Position numbers and translations under genes: made by a program. Positions 1 to 9,116 of a stretch of 64,000 nt of DNA are shown here, piece after piece. Origin of the DNA: Burkholderia sp. GAS332 (GTDB lineage: Bacteria > Pseudomonadota > Gammaproteobacteria > Burkholderiales > Burkholderiaceae); contig FSRV01000002.1 in assembly GCA_900142905.1 (NCBI GenBank), positions 1,674,001 to 1,738,000 of the forward strand. The letters run 5' to 3'. The notes beneath the pieces were generated by a model. The model searched no databases and had not been told where the DNA came from. It saw nothing but the letters and a program-made list of their open reading frames with translations. Position 1 is the stretch's first letter; each line of letters begins with the position of its first letter.

Positions 1-1832
1 GCATTTATCTGCTGGATACGCCCGGCTATCCGGACTTTTCCGGCCTGTCGATCAGTGCCCTGCCCGCTGTCGAGACCGTCGCCATCGTCATCAATGCACA
101 GACCGGCATCGAAATGACGACCCGGCGCATGATGGCGTGGGCGGAGAAACGCAAGCTCTGCAGAATGATCATCGTGAACGGTATCGATGGCGAAAAGGTC
201 GATCTCCCGGGGCTTCTGACGCAAATCCAGGAGGCCTTCGGCAAGGAATGCCTGCCCATCAACCTGCCGGCGCAAAGCGGCCACCAGGTGGTGGATTGCT
301 TTTTCAACCCTGCCGGCGATGCTGATTTCCTGTCCGTTGCGGCGGCGCACAATGCGCTGGTCGATCAAGTGGTCGAGATCGATCCCGCTTTGATGGAGCT
401 TTACCTGGAGCAAGGCGAGGCCATCAGCCCGGAACAGTTGCATGAACCCTTCGAGCGGGCGCTGCGCGAAGCGCATCTGGTCCCGATCTGCTTCACGTCA
501 GCGGCCAACGGCGCCGGCATCGTGGAATTGCTCGACGTGTTCGTCCGGCTCCTGCCCAATCCCATGGAAGGCAACCCGCCGCTCTTCTACCGCGATGCCG
601 GTGGCAAACAGCAGGTCGTGCGCGCCGAACCGGTCGCCGACAAGCATGTGTTGGCCCACGCCTTCAAGATCGTCATGGACCCTTACATCGGCAAGATGGC
701 CGTGTTTCGCATTCATCAGGGCACGATCAGGCGCGATAGCCAGCTCTATATCGGTGACGGGCGTCAGCCGTTCAGAGTCGCCCATCTGATGATGCTGCAG
801 GGCAAGGAACACGTGGATGTTCCACAAGCGGGTCCGGGCGATATCTGCGCGACGGCCAAGATTGATGAAATCGGTTTCGATGCCGTGCTGCACGACGCGC
901 CCGAGGACGGCAACATCCACCTGACCCCGCTCGACTTCCCCACACCGATCTATGGATTGGCGATCGAGCCTGCGCGCCGGGGCAACGAGCAACGCCTCTG
1001 GGAGATTCTGCAAAAGCTGAGCGCGGAAGACCCGTGTCTGCGCATCGAGCATCCGGTCGGCACCAACGAGACCGTGGTGCGCGGTCTGGGCGAGTTGCAC
1101 CTGCGCCTCATGCTGGAGCGGCTATCCGAGCAGTACAAGCTCGAGGTCGTGACGCGGCCACCGAAGATCGCCTATCGGGAAACCATCGGCGGCAAGGCCG
1201 AGGGGCACTGTCGCCACAAGAAGCAAACCGGCGGCGCCGGGCAATTCGGCGAAGTGATGCTGCGCGTGGAGCCCCTGCCGCGAGGCACGGGTTTCGAGTT
1301 CGTCGACGCAGTCAAGGGCGGCGCCATCCCCGGCCAGTTCATGCCCGCGGTGGAAAAAGGCATCCAGCAGGTCATCGAAGGCGGTCCGCTTGCCGGCTTC
1401 CCGATGCAGGACGTGCGCGTCACCGTGTTCGACGGCAAGAGCCATTCAGTCGACTCCAAGGAAGTGGCATTCGTTTCCGCGGGACGCAAGGCTTTCATCG
1501 ATGCGGTGCTGAAAGCTCAGCCCATCCTGCTCGAGCCTATCGTGGACATCGAGGTGATGACGCCGGAACCCACGATGGGTGACATTATCGGCGACCTGTC
1601 CGCGAGGCGCGGGCAGGTCCATGGCACACGCACGGCCGCCGGCAACGCCGTGGTTGTCGCGGGACAGGTGCCCTTGTCCGAACTCAACGACTATCAATCG
1701 CGTCTGAACGCGATCGCGGGTGGCCTTGGTAACTACAGTATCCAACTCAGCCACTACGATCCGGCCCCCCCCGCCCAGCAGGAGCGGATGGCGTCGCAGC
1801 ACAAAAAACAGGGCGACGGCGCGGCGCAATGA
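1..1832 (+). CDS. Elongation factor G-like GTPase (5' end outside window)
   Basis: The reading frame is open from the first bases of the window (codons begin at position 3), so the gene starts upstream; internal ATGs such as that at 114 are not the start. The first visible residues contain the GTPase G3 motif DTPGYPDF. A G4-like NGID follows, where EF-G has NKxD, then a G5-like TSAANGAG. EF-G domains II to V follow (for example GGAGQFGEV and KGGAIPGQFMPAVEKG). These features match the EF-G-like paralogue family rather than housekeeping EF-G; its cellular role is not known to me. The Gly in place of the G4 Lys is unusual and may weaken guanine recognition. The gene ends in TGA, 69 bases before the next gene. 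Confidence 0.85.
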   Translation, partial: IYLLDTPGYPDFSGLSISALPAVETVAIVINAQTGIEMTTRRMMAWAEKRKLCRMIIVNGIDGEKVDLPGLLTQIQEAFGKECLPINLPAQSGHQVVDCFFNPAGDADFLSVAAAHNALVDQVVEIDPALMELYLEQGEAISPEQLHEPFERALREAHLVPICFTSAANGAGIVELLDVFVRLLPNPMEGNPPLFYRDAGGKQQVVRAEPVADKHVLAHAFKIVMDPYIGKMAVFRIHQGTIRRDSQLYIGDGRQPFRVAHLMMLQGKEHVDVPQAGPGDICATAKIDEIGFDAVLHDAPEDGNIHLTPLDFPTPIYGLAIEPARRGNEQRLWEILQKLSAEDPCLRIEHPVGTNETVVRGLGELHLRLMLERLSEQYKLEVVTRPPKIAYRETIGGKAEGHCRHKKQTGGAGQFGEVMLRVEPLPRGTGFEFVDAVKGGAIPGQFMPAVEKGIQQVIEGGPLAGFPMQDVRVTVFDGKSHSVDSKEVAFVSAGRKAFIDAVLKAQPILLEPIVDIEVMTPEPTMGDIIGDLSARRGQVHGTRTAAGNAVVVAGQVPLSELNDYQSRLNAIAGGLGNYSIQLSHYDPAPPAQQERMASQHKKQGDGAAQ

Positions 1833-1901
1833 CCGGCCGCGCGTGCCCTGCCCTGTGCATCTGCGCAAGCTGTCCGCCAGTCCGATGAAGGAGCCGCCGT
1901 C

Positions 1902-2750
1902 ATGCTGAATTATCCCGCCGCCTACCAGTCCACCAAGGGTTCCGCACTCGACGTCGACAAGACGTTCTATCAACGCATCGCCTCACAGCACGACACCCGC
2001 ACGCTGGTCGAATCGATCGTCGTGCCAATCAGGTCGGGTCAAGCCTGGACCGTGCCGGCCGGCCATCTGTTCCGTATCGTCACGATCGAAGGTCCGCAGG
2101 TGGCCGACCTGAACATGTGGAACCTGCACAACCCGCGCGAGCGCATGTGGGCCTCGCGTACACGTCAGTTGCAGCAGGCACACGTGAGTACGTTCGACCG
2201 TCTGTGGTCAACGCTGCCCTTTCTGCGTCCGATGGTGACAATCACCGACGACAGCCTCGCAGACTACGGCGTCGACGAACACGGTGGCCGCGTTCATGAT
2301 CTGCTCGGCACCCGCTGCGACCCCTACGTCAACCGCATGCTGACCGGTGAGGATTTTCATTTCCACTGCCACTCCAATCTCACGCGCGCGATCGCGCCGT
2401 ACGGACTGACCGAATACGATGTGCATGACGTGCTCAACGTGTTCCAGTGCACCGGCCTGAATCTCGACGACAAATACTTCATGAAGGCATGCCCCGCCAA
2501 GAAGGGGGACTACCTCGAATTTTTCGCGGAAATCGACCTGCTTTGCGCGCTGTCGACCTGTCCCGGCGGCGATCTCTCGTTGCCGATGTGGGGACCGGAT
2601 GCGCGCGATCCGCTGGAGGTGTGCCGGCCGCTTGGCGTCGAGGTCTACCGGCTCGCCCCGCAGATGCTGGACGGCTGGACGCCGCCGGCCGTCGCGGCGT
2701 ACAAGGGGCAGCACGGGATGGAGTTGCAGCAGCCGCAATGGAAGAAATGA
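1902..2750 (+). CDS. DUF1989 (urea carboxylase-associated) family protein
   Basis: This 282-residue protein matches the DUF1989/urea carboxylase-associated family, recognisable by the block VTIEGPQVADLNMWNLHNP and a C-terminal Cys-containing segment (LCALSTCPGGDLS) with downstream PLGVEVY. Family members sit beside urea carboxylase or amino-acid catabolic genes; a metal-binding enzymatic role is suspected but I cannot assign a reaction. ATG 1902 is preceded by AAGGAG at 1888-1893, an ideal spacing. No urea carboxylase or allophanate hydrolase lies in the window. Its neighbours are a racemase-fold gene and dadA on the opposite strand, so a link to amino-acid nitrogen metabolism is an inference from context only. 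Confidence 0.75.
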   Translation: MLNYPAAYQSTKGSALDVDKTFYQRIASQHDTRTLVESIVVPIRSGQAWTVPAGHLFRIVTIEGPQVADLNMWNLHNPRERMWASRTRQLQQAHVSTFDRLWSTLPFLRPMVTITDDSLADYGVDEHGGRVHDLLGTRCDPYVNRMLTGEDFHFHCHSNLTRAIAPYGLTEYDVHDVLNVFQCTGLNLDDKYFMKACPAKKGDYLEFFAEIDLLCALSTCPGGDLSLPMWGPDARDPLEVCRPLGVEVYRLAPQMLDGWTPPAVAAYKGQHGMELQQPQWKK

Positions 2751-2828
2751 GCTTCGGGTGCGGTTCGCGAGGGCGTGTCGCTTAGGCCGCGCCCGACGGA
2801 AATTCCGGCGTCAAACACAATGCGGAGG

Positions 2829-3605
2829 TCACAGCGCAAACAATCGCCCACGCTGCGGTTCGCGGTCGTCCACACCCGCGAGTCGCAATGCGTGCCAGGC
2901 CATCGCGAAGTTGCTCGATATCACCGGCTTGCCGATCTTCGATTCAAGTTCTGGAACGAGTTCGGCGATCCGCAAGCTCGTGCACGACACGAAAACGGCG
3001 TCCACGTCCGGGTGCAGTGCAAGACGCTCGATAGCTGATCGCAGAGACGCAGTGTCAATCCGTGCCACTTCGTTATCGTTTGCATGTTCGAACGAGGCCA
3101 TGCGCGTAATGCCGACGCCGCGCGCCTCGATGTAGTCGCGCATGAAGTCGTTGATCGAACGCACATAGGGCGTCAACAGAGCAGCGCGTTGAACACCCAG
3201 TGCGCGCAGCGCAGCAAGCGCAGCAGTAATCGGCGTGGTGCACGCGACGCCCGGACGCGCTTCACGGATACGCGCGAACACGTTGTCCTCGCCGATCACC
3301 ATCGAGGCCGACGTACAGCCGAACGCTACGACATCGATCCGCTCTGCCGGACGAATCAACGCGACCGCCGAAGCGATACGCGCCTCCATTTCAGCGAGGC
3401 GTTCGGGCGTGATATCCGGCGAGTTGAGCACGCGGCTCTCATAGAACGCCACACCGTCCTGTGTGAGCAGCTTGCGCCACTCGTGTTCGATCGTATGATC
3501 GGTGGCGAGTACCACCAGTCCGATGGCGGCACGCCGGCAGATGCCGTCGTCCAACGCGAAATCGAGCCTGACGTAGGCATCGTCCTGCAGCGGAATCGTG
3601 CTCAT
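2829..3605 (-). CDS. Asp/Glu racemase / maleate isomerase-fold protein
   Basis: This 258-residue protein belongs to the Asp/Glu/hydantoin racemase superfamily (maleate isomerase, EutA and arylmalonate decarboxylase branch). Two cysteine motifs expected of the fold are present: FGCTSAS in the first half and SCTSLR in the second. They would be the paired catalytic Cys residues. I chose the ATG at 3605 because it overlaps the dadA stop codon (ATGA), implying translational coupling; the frame is open further upstream only because it runs antiparallel into dadA. Its pairing with a D-amino-acid dehydrogenase suggests racemisation or isomerisation of an amino or keto acid. The substrate is unknown. 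Confidence 0.75.
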   Translation of the reverse strand: MSTIPLQDDAYVRLDFALDDGICRRAAIGLVVLATDHTIEHEWRKLLTQDGVAFYESRVLNSPDITPERLAEMEARIASAVALIRPAERIDVVAFGCTSASMVIGEDNVFARIREARPGVACTTPITAALAALRALGVQRAALLTPYVRSINDFMRDYIEARGVGITRMASFEHANDNEVARIDTASLRSAIERLALHPDVDAVFVSCTSLRIAELVPELESKIGKPVISSNFAMAWHALRLAGVDDREPQRGRLFAL

Positions 3606-4846
3606 TTCAGTGTCATCCCTGTCATGTCGAGTTCGGGCTGGCGACCGGCCATGATGTCGGCCAGGAGTTTTGCAGTGCCGCACGACATCGTCCAGCCCAT
3701 GTGCCCGTGGCCTGTGTTCAGGTATAGGTTCCGGTGACGCGTGCGGCCGATCAGCGGTGTCCCCTCGGGCGTCATTGGGCGCAGACCGGCCCAATAAGAC
3801 GCGCGGTTGTAGTCAGCGCCGTCAGGGAACAACTCGCGGGCGGCCTGCAGCATCTGCGTGAAGTCAGCGGGTGTATGGCGGGTGTCGTAGCCGGCGAACT
3901 CGGCGGTCGCGGTAAAGCGTAGCCGTTGGCCAAACCGCGCCCACGCGACGAGATTGTTTTCGTCGACGCCCCCTAGTTCCGGCGGACGATGCTCGGGCCC
4001 AACGGGAAACGTGGCGGAATAGCCCTTTACCGGGTACACCGGCAACCGGTAGCCCAGGCGGCGCGCCATGATCGGCGACCAGGAACCGAGTGCAAGGACG
4101 AATTCGTCGCCTTGTACGAGTCCCGCCGGCGTGCGCACGCCAACGACCCGATCGCCGGACGCCTCGATCGCGCTAATCGGCGTGTCGAATTCGAAACGCA
4201 CGCCGATGCGCTCGCACACCGCCTTCAGCGCGCGGGTGAACAGATGCGCATCGCCGCTCTCATCGGTTGGACAATAAATCGCGCCCGCGATCCGGTCACG
4301 CGCATGCGCGAGCGTCGGCTCGCGCGCGGCCACCTGTGCCGCATCGAGCGTTTCGAGCGGCAGCCCGTTGTCCGCGAGGATCGACATGTTCTGCGTGCCT
4401 CGCGCGAAAGAAGCTTCGTCGCGATACAGATACAACAGGCCGTGGCTAATGCGATCGTATTCCAGGTGTTCGGCCGCGGTCAGTTGCTGCAGTTGACTCT
4501 GCGCATAGCGGCAAAGCCGCACCTTACGCGTTGTGTTCTGACGTGAACGCTCCGCCGTGCAATTGCGCAGGAACTGGAAACACCAGACCCACATGTGAGG
4601 GTCTGCGTTCAGCTTGAGGCGCAGCGCCTGTCCTTCGACGAAGAGGGATTTCAGCAGAATTTTCGGCGCACGCGGAGACGCCCACGTGTACGAATGTCCC
4701 GGCGCGACCAGACCGGCGTTAGCAAAGCTGGTCTCGAGCGCGACACCGGGCTGGCGGTCGATCACCGTCACCTCACGGCCCTCCTTCGCGAGGTAATAGG
4801 CGGCTGTGACGCCCGCAATTCCGCCTCCCAGCACAACGGTTTTCAT
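3602..4846 (-). CDS. dadA: D-amino acid dehydrogenase, FAD-dependent (DadA family)
   Basis: The 414-residue protein starts with the FAD dinucleotide-binding motif GGGIAGVTAAYYLAKEG and continues with DadA-type sequence (SFANAGLVAPGHSYTWASP, near residues 40-60). The C-terminus has the second FAD contact around GHGHMGWTMSCGTAK. DadA oxidatively deaminates D-amino acids to 2-oxo acids, passing electrons to the membrane quinone pool. The gene overlaps the following racemase-fold gene by an ATGA. Its leader carries a 34-bp hairpin (4861-4894) that ends four bases before the AGGAG ribosome-binding site. It is transcribed divergently from an amino-acid ABC transporter. Several DadA paralogues exist in Burkholderia, so the true substrate may differ from D-alanine. 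Confidence 0.85.
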   Translation of the reverse strand: MKTVVLGGGIAGVTAAYYLAKEGREVTVIDRQPGVALETSFANAGLVAPGHSYTWASPRAPKILLKSLFVEGQALRLKLNADPHMWVWCFQFLRNCTAERSRQNTTRKVRLCRYAQSQLQQLTAAEHLEYDRISHGLLYLYRDEASFARGTQNMSILADNGLPLETLDAAQVAAREPTLAHARDRIAGAIYCPTDESGDAHLFTRALKAVCERIGVRFEFDTPISAIEASGDRVVGVRTPAGLVQGDEFVLALGSWSPIMARRLGYRLPVYPVKGYSATFPVGPEHRPPELGGVDENNLVAWARFGQRLRFTATAEFAGYDTRHTPADFTQMLQAARELFPDGADYNRASYWAGLRPMTPEGTPLIGRTRHRNLYLNTGHGHMGWTMSCGTAKLLADIMAGRQPELDMTGMTLK

Positions 4847-4860
4847 GGATAACTCCTGTC

Positions 4861-4894
4861 GACCAGAGTTAGCGCTTTAGCGCTTACTCTGGTC
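4861..4894 (-). repeat. 34-bp hairpin repeat in the dadA leader (copy 1 of 3)
   Basis: The sequence is a nested palindrome with outer arms GACCAGAG/CTCTGGTC and inner arms AGCGCT/AGCGCT around a 2-base loop. Read along the dadA transcript it is followed by GACAGGAG, so the Shine-Dalgarno begins about four bases after the stem. Near-identical copies lie before soxD (44771-44804) and choV (53208-53241). Each copy is flanked on the other side by CCATGCA on the plus strand. There is no U-run, so it does not look like an intrinsic terminator. Confidence 0.8.
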
Positions 4895-4949
4895 CCATGC
4901 AGAGCAGCCCCATGCAGAGCAACCTGCCGTTAGTCAATATAACGTCGCC

Positions 4950-4990
4950 GATACCTTTTGTATGGTGTCCTATACGCGGATACCCTATAC
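4950..4990. promoter_or_regulatory. Cluster of GATACC/GTATAG-type inverted repeats in the dadA-liv divergent region
   Basis: The 338-base gap between dadA and the transporter (4847-5184) holds the hairpin repeat and this AT-richer stretch. Within 41 bases there are overlapping inverted repeats: ATACCTTTTGTAT (4951-4963), GTATGGTGTCCTATAC (4960-4975) and a second GATACCCTATAC (4979-4990). Such clustered half-sites look like an operator for a dimeric regulator acting on one or both divergent promoters. The regulator is not identifiable here. Outside these elements I see nothing coding in the gap. Confidence 0.4.
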
Positions 4991-5184
4991 CGCTTAACTG
5001 TGCGGCGAGTTCTATCATGAATCAGACGCTTTCATGGTAGCGCTGCGATGAGACCAGTAGTCAGGCCGTTGATCCGGCAGATTACAACTTGCCTGCGATG
5101 TACGTTTCCATCCGTTTTCTGATGCCACCGGGACAGCCGTCTGGCGGGTCGCTCCGATCCCTTTCACAATAAGGAGTCTCCAAC

Positions 5185-6378
5185 ATGAATGCTCAGAAGA
5201 ATGGTACGCCGGGCGCAGGTCGCGTCCTGCGGCGAACGACAATCGCGGCATCGGCCGCTCTGGTCATGCTCGCCGGCATGGCCCCCGGTTCGGCTCAAAG
5301 CCAGACCATCAAGATCGGCGTGCCCGTGCCGCTGTCGGGCAGTTCCGCCAATGCCGGCACGGACATTCTCAATGGCGCCAAGCTAGCCGCCGCCAAGGTC
5401 AATGCGGCGGGTGGCGTGCTCGGCAAACAGATCGAACTGGTGCCGGAGGACGACGCCTGCGACGCGCAGACAGCCGTGCAAGCCGCCCAGAAGCTGGTGG
5501 ACGCGGGCGTCGTTGCCGTGGCGGGCGGTTACTGCTCCAGTGCGGCGCTGCCGGAACTGACGACCTTTCATCGCGCCGGAATTCCCTACGTGCTGGACGC
5601 GTCGACCAATCCCAAGCTGACCGAGATGGGCTACGACAACGTGTTCCGTACGATTGGCCGTGACGACGAGCAGGGACCGTTTGCAGCCAGTTTCATGAAA
5701 AATTCGCTACACGTGAAACGTGCGGCCGTGATCAACGACAACACGACCTACGCCAAGGGCCTCGCCGACAACACCGTGGAAGCCCTGAAAAAAGACGGTG
5801 TCGATGTTGTCTACGACGACGCGATCACGCCCGGTCAGATGGACTACTCGCCAACGCTGACCCATGTCGCCTCGCTGAAGCCGGACGTGATCTACTACAC
5901 CGGCTATTTCTCCGAAGCCGGCCTGCTGGTGAAGGAAGCGCGGCAACTCGGCCTGAAGATGACCTTCATGGGCGGCGACGGCACCAACGACCCGACACTG
6001 ATGAAGACGGCCGGCCCGGCAGCCAATGACATGATCATCACCACGGCGCCGCTGGCGCAGTTCCTGAGTGGCGCGCACAGCTTCGTCGACGACTATACGA
6101 AGGCCTACGGGCAAGGGCCTGGACCGTATTCGGTCTACGAATACGATGCCGTCGGCGTCACGGCGAAGGCGATCGCAGACGCAAAATCGTCGACGCCTGC
6201 CGCGATCACAGCCGCCCTGCACAAGATCTCGAACTACCCGGGCGCGACCGGGACGATCGGCTTTAACCCGAAGGGTGACCGCAGTCTGGCGGTGTATATC
6301 ACCATCATCGTGCACGGCGACAGTTTCGCGCCTTATCAGAAGCAGGATGCCGCGGGACACTGGATGGCGATGAAATAG
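5185..6378 (+). CDS. Branched-chain-type amino-acid ABC transporter, periplasmic binding protein
   Basis: The 397-residue protein has an N-terminal signal sequence (twin Arg at RRTT, hydrophobic stretch SAALVMLAGMA, likely cleavage after SAQS). It is followed by the LivJ/LivK fold: IKIGVPVPLSGSSANAG, a central ligand loop GGYCSSAALPEL and the C-terminal GATGTIGFNPKGD. It captures an amino acid or related ligand in the periplasm for the LivH/LivMG/LivF complex encoded directly downstream. ATG 5185 has a perfect AAGGAG at 5171-5176. The family is broad in ligand range; the neighbouring dadA-racemase genes hint at an amino acid other than Leu/Ile/Val. Confidence 0.88.
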   Translation: MNAQKNGTPGAGRVLRRTTIAASAALVMLAGMAPGSAQSQTIKIGVPVPLSGSSANAGTDILNGAKLAAAKVNAAGGVLGKQIELVPEDDACDAQTAVQAAQKLVDAGVVAVAGGYCSSAALPELTTFHRAGIPYVLDASTNPKLTEMGYDNVFRTIGRDDEQGPFAASFMKNSLHVKRAAVINDNTTYAKGLADNTVEALKKDGVDVVYDDAITPGQMDYSPTLTHVASLKPDVIYYTGYFSEAGLLVKEARQLGLKMTFMGGDGTNDPTLMKTAGPAANDMIITTAPLAQFLSGAHSFVDDYTKAYGQGPGPYSVYEYDAVGVTAKAIADAKSSTPAAITAALHKISNYPGATGTIGFNPKGDRSLAVYITIIVHGDSFAPYQKQDAAGHWMAMK

Positions 6379-6403
6379 GCCCTGTCGCGCCGCGCGCCCC
6401 GCC

Positions 6404-7303
6404 ATGAGCAACTTCTTCCAGTTCGTCATCGAAGGGCTGACGATCGGCTCGTTCTATGCCCTCGTCGCCCTTGGCTACACGATGGTCTACGGGATTATCC
6501 GGCTGATCAACTTCGCTCACGGCGATCTGTTTATGGTGGGTGCGTTCATCGGCTGGACCGGTTTGACGGTGCTTGCCGGGGCGCACGTGCCGCTCGCGTT
6601 GGCGCTGCTGATTGCACTTGTAGCCGCGATGGTGGTCACGGGCGCCCTCGGCCTCGCAATCGAGCGCGTGGCCTACCAGCCGCTGCTGCGCGCGCCGCGG
6701 CTGTCCATTTTGATCACGGCGCTCGGCGTCTCGCTTGCCCTGGAGAACGGCGTGCTGCTGCTTTACGGCGCCGGTTTCAACACGTATCCCCATGTGCTCA
6801 GCCAGGCAGGACTCGAATTCCAGGGTGTGCAGATCACATTCGCCCAGGTCAGTATCATCGTCGCCAGCTTTGCGTTGATGCTCGCGTTGTATTTCTTCGT
6901 TCACCGCACCTTCGTCGGCACCGCGATGCGCGCGCTGGCGATCGACCAGGACGCGGCGCGTCTGATGGGTATCGATGTTGAGCGGCTGATCCAGCTCACC
7001 TTCTTCCTGGGCTCAGCGCTGGCCGCCGTAGCCGGCGTCATGGAAGGGCTCTACTACACGCAGATCAATTTCTTCATGGGCTTCGTGCTGGGCCTGCGCG
7101 CCTTCACCGCTGCCGTTCTTGGCGGCATCGGCAATATTCCGGGCGCCATGGCGGGCGGCATCCTGATTGGCCTGCTGGAGTCCTTTGGCGCCGGCTATGT
7201 CTCATCGCGGTGGACCGACGTACTCGTGTTCGGTGTCCTGATCGCCGTGCTCGTGATCAAACCGACGGGTTTGTTCGGCGAGCGCGTCGTCGAGAGAATG
7301 TAG
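6404..7303 (+). CDS. livH: ABC transporter permease, LivH family
   Basis: This 299-residue protein is almost wholly hydrophobic, with about eight predicted membrane segments. It has the LivH landmarks GSFYALVALGYTMVYGIIRLI near residue 15, NFAHGDLFMVGAF, and the C-terminal EAA-type loop AVLGGIGNIPGAMAGG that contacts the ATPases. It forms the inner-membrane pore with the LivM part of the next gene. ATG 6404 follows the binding-protein stop by 25 bases with no strong Shine-Dalgarno, so the genes are probably co-transcribed. The next start is only four bases after this stop. Confidence 0.9.
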   Translation: MSNFFQFVIEGLTIGSFYALVALGYTMVYGIIRLINFAHGDLFMVGAFIGWTGLTVLAGAHVPLALALLIALVAAMVVTGALGLAIERVAYQPLLRAPRLSILITALGVSLALENGVLLLYGAGFNTYPHVLSQAGLEFQGVQITFAQVSIIVASFALMLALYFFVHRTFVGTAMRALAIDQDAARLMGIDVERLIQLTFFLGSALAAVAGVMEGLYYTQINFFMGFVLGLRAFTAAVLGGIGNIPGAMAGGILIGLLESFGAGYVSSRWTDVLVFGVLIAVLVIKPTGLFGERVVERM

Positions 7304-7307
7304 CGCT

Positions 7308-9116
7308 ATGAGCGCCATGCAGGGGTTATCGCGTCGATCTCGTCCTGCCGGCGTCGCGCTGCTTGTCGCGGCCGTGGCGCTACCCGCTGTCGCCAGCAAC
7401 TATATCGTCGATGTCGGCCTGACCATCGCCACCTATTCGATCCTGGGCCTCGGGTTGAACATCGTGGTGGGGTATGCCGGCCTGCTGGATCTGGGCTATG
7501 CGGCCTTCTTCGCCATCGGCGCCTACACGACGGCGCTGCTGGAAACGCTGCTGCACTTTTCGTTCTGGGAAACGCTGCCGTTCAGCCTGGCGTTTGCCGG
7601 CGCGTCGGGTATCGTCATCGGCTACCCGACCCTGCGCCTGCGCAGCGACTATCTGGCCATCGTCACACTCGGGTTCGGCGAGATCACGCGCATTGTTGCC
7701 ACCAATCTCAACATCACGGGCGGCCCCAACGGCATCTACGGCATCGCCAGCCCCAGCCTGTTCGGTTATGAAATCAGCTCGCCAGGTGCGGTCTACGAGC
7801 TGGGCATCGCATTCCTCGTGGTGGTGCTGGTGTTTGCGATCCGGCTCGGCCAGTCGCGGCTCGGGCGCGCCTGGACCAGTATCCGCGAAGATGAGGCGGC
7901 GGCCGAGGCCGTCGGCGTGCCGACGCTGCGCGTCAAAATGCTGGCGTACATCCTGGGTGCCTTGATCGGTGGTCTCGCCGGCAGCCTGTTCGCCGCGCGC
8001 TTCGGGACCATCGACCCAACAGGCTTCACTTATCTGCAGTCCGTGACGATCCTAATCGTCGTCGTGCTGGGCGGCCGGGGCAGCATTCCGGGCGTGATAC
8101 TCGGCGCGGTCATCGTCGCCGGCCTACCCGAGATGCTGCGGTTTCTCAACCTATGGCGCATCTTCGCTTTCGCGATCGGCCTCGTGATCCTGATGCTGCT
8201 CAGACCGCAAGGGCTGTGGCCGGCGCCGCTGCGCCGGGTGGCGCCACCACGCCAGGGTCCAGCCGAAGCTGAAGCACGGCCGCCCCGCGACACTGTCGCC
8301 GATGAAGTCCTGCTCGAGGTGCGCAACCTGCAGCGGCGCTTCGGCGGTGTGCAGGCGGTCGGCGGTATCAGCTTCACTGTACGCAACGGGGAAATCCTGA
8401 GCCTTATCGGCCCTAACGGGGCGGGCAAGACAACGGTGTTCAACTGCCTCACCGGCGTGATCCGCGCGACCGGCGGTCAAGTGCTCTGGCGCGGCACCTC
8501 GCTGGCCGGCGGCGCGCCGCATCGCATCGTCCACGCCGGGATGGCGCGCACCTTCCAGGGCATCCGCCTGTTTGCCAACATGACGGCCTTCGAGAACGTG
8601 CTGATCGGCATGGATCATCGCCTCCATACGCCGCTCGTCGCCGAATTGCTGGCGCTGCCCTCCGCGCGCGCCGAGGAAGCGGATCACGCAGCAGAAGGCC
8701 TGCACTGGCTCGCGTTCGTCGGGCTCGGGGCACGCGCGGGCGAACGCGCGGCCGACCTCCCCTATGGCGATCAACGCCGGCTGGAGATCGCCCGCGCCCT
8801 CGCCAGCAACCCGCACCTGCTACTGCTGGATGAGCCCGCAGCGGGGATGAACCCGACCGAGAAGCACGCGCTGATGGAGCTGATCCGGCGTATCCGGGAT
8901 CTCGGCGTGACCGTGCTGCTGATCGAACACGACATGATGCTGGTGATGAGCGTGTCAGACCGGATCATCGTCATGGACCACGGCGTCATCATCGCCGAGG
9001 GCACGCCAGCCGAAATCCAGGCCGATCCGCGAGTGATCGACGCCTATCTCGGCACGGCCGAGGCCGACGAAGCGGCCGACGATGCAGCCGGGGAGAAATC
9101 GCTGTGGGACTCCTAG
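7308..9116 (+). CDS. Fused LivM permease-LivG ATPase
   Basis: One 602-residue chain joins two usually separate subunits. Residues up to about 305 form a LivM-type permease (LNIVVGYAGLLDLGYAAFFAIG, trimmed here to its core, and the loop VVLGGRGSIPGVILGA). From about 330 there is a LivG-type ATPase with Walker A GPNGAGKTTV near 367, signature-region PYGDQRRLEIARALA near 485, and Walker B LLLLDEPAAGMN near 505. It therefore supplies half of the pore and one of two motor domains for the importer. The linker is Pro/Ala/Glu-rich. The 3' end overlaps livF by 13 bases. The fusion is uninterrupted, with no frameshift signature. Confidence 0.9.
   Translation: MSAMQGLSRRSRPAGVALLVAAVALPAVASNYIVDVGLTIATYSILGLGLNIVVGYAGLLDLGYAAFFAIGAYTTALLETLLHFSFWETLPFSLAFAGASGIVIGYPTLRLRSDYLAIVTLGFGEITRIVATNLNITGGPNGIYGIASPSLFGYEISSPGAVYELGIAFLVVVLVFAIRLGQSRLGRAWTSIREDEAAAEAVGVPTLRVKMLAYILGALIGGLAGSLFAARFGTIDPTGFTYLQSVTILIVVVLGGRGSIPGVILGAVIVAGLPEMLRFLNLWRIFAFAIGLVILMLLRPQGLWPAPLRRVAPPRQGPAEAEARPPRDTVADEVLLEVRNLQRRFGGVQAVGGISFTVRNGEILSLIGPNGAGKTTVFNCLTGVIRATGGQVLWRGTSLAGGAPHRIVHAGMARTFQGIRLFANMTAFENVLIGMDHRLHTPLVAELLALPSARAEEADHAAEGLHWLAFVGLGARAGERAADLPYGDQRRLEIARALASNPHLLLLDEPAAGMNPTEKHALMELIRRIRDLGVTVLLIEHDMMLVMSVSDRIIVMDHGVIIAEGTPAEIQADPRVIDAYLGTAEADEAADDAAGEKSLWDS

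Noticed and set aside
4861..4894. Reading the 34-bp hairpin as an intrinsic terminator
   Set aside because: It lies immediately before a Shine-Dalgarno in all three places and is not followed by a T-run, so termination there would silence the gene.
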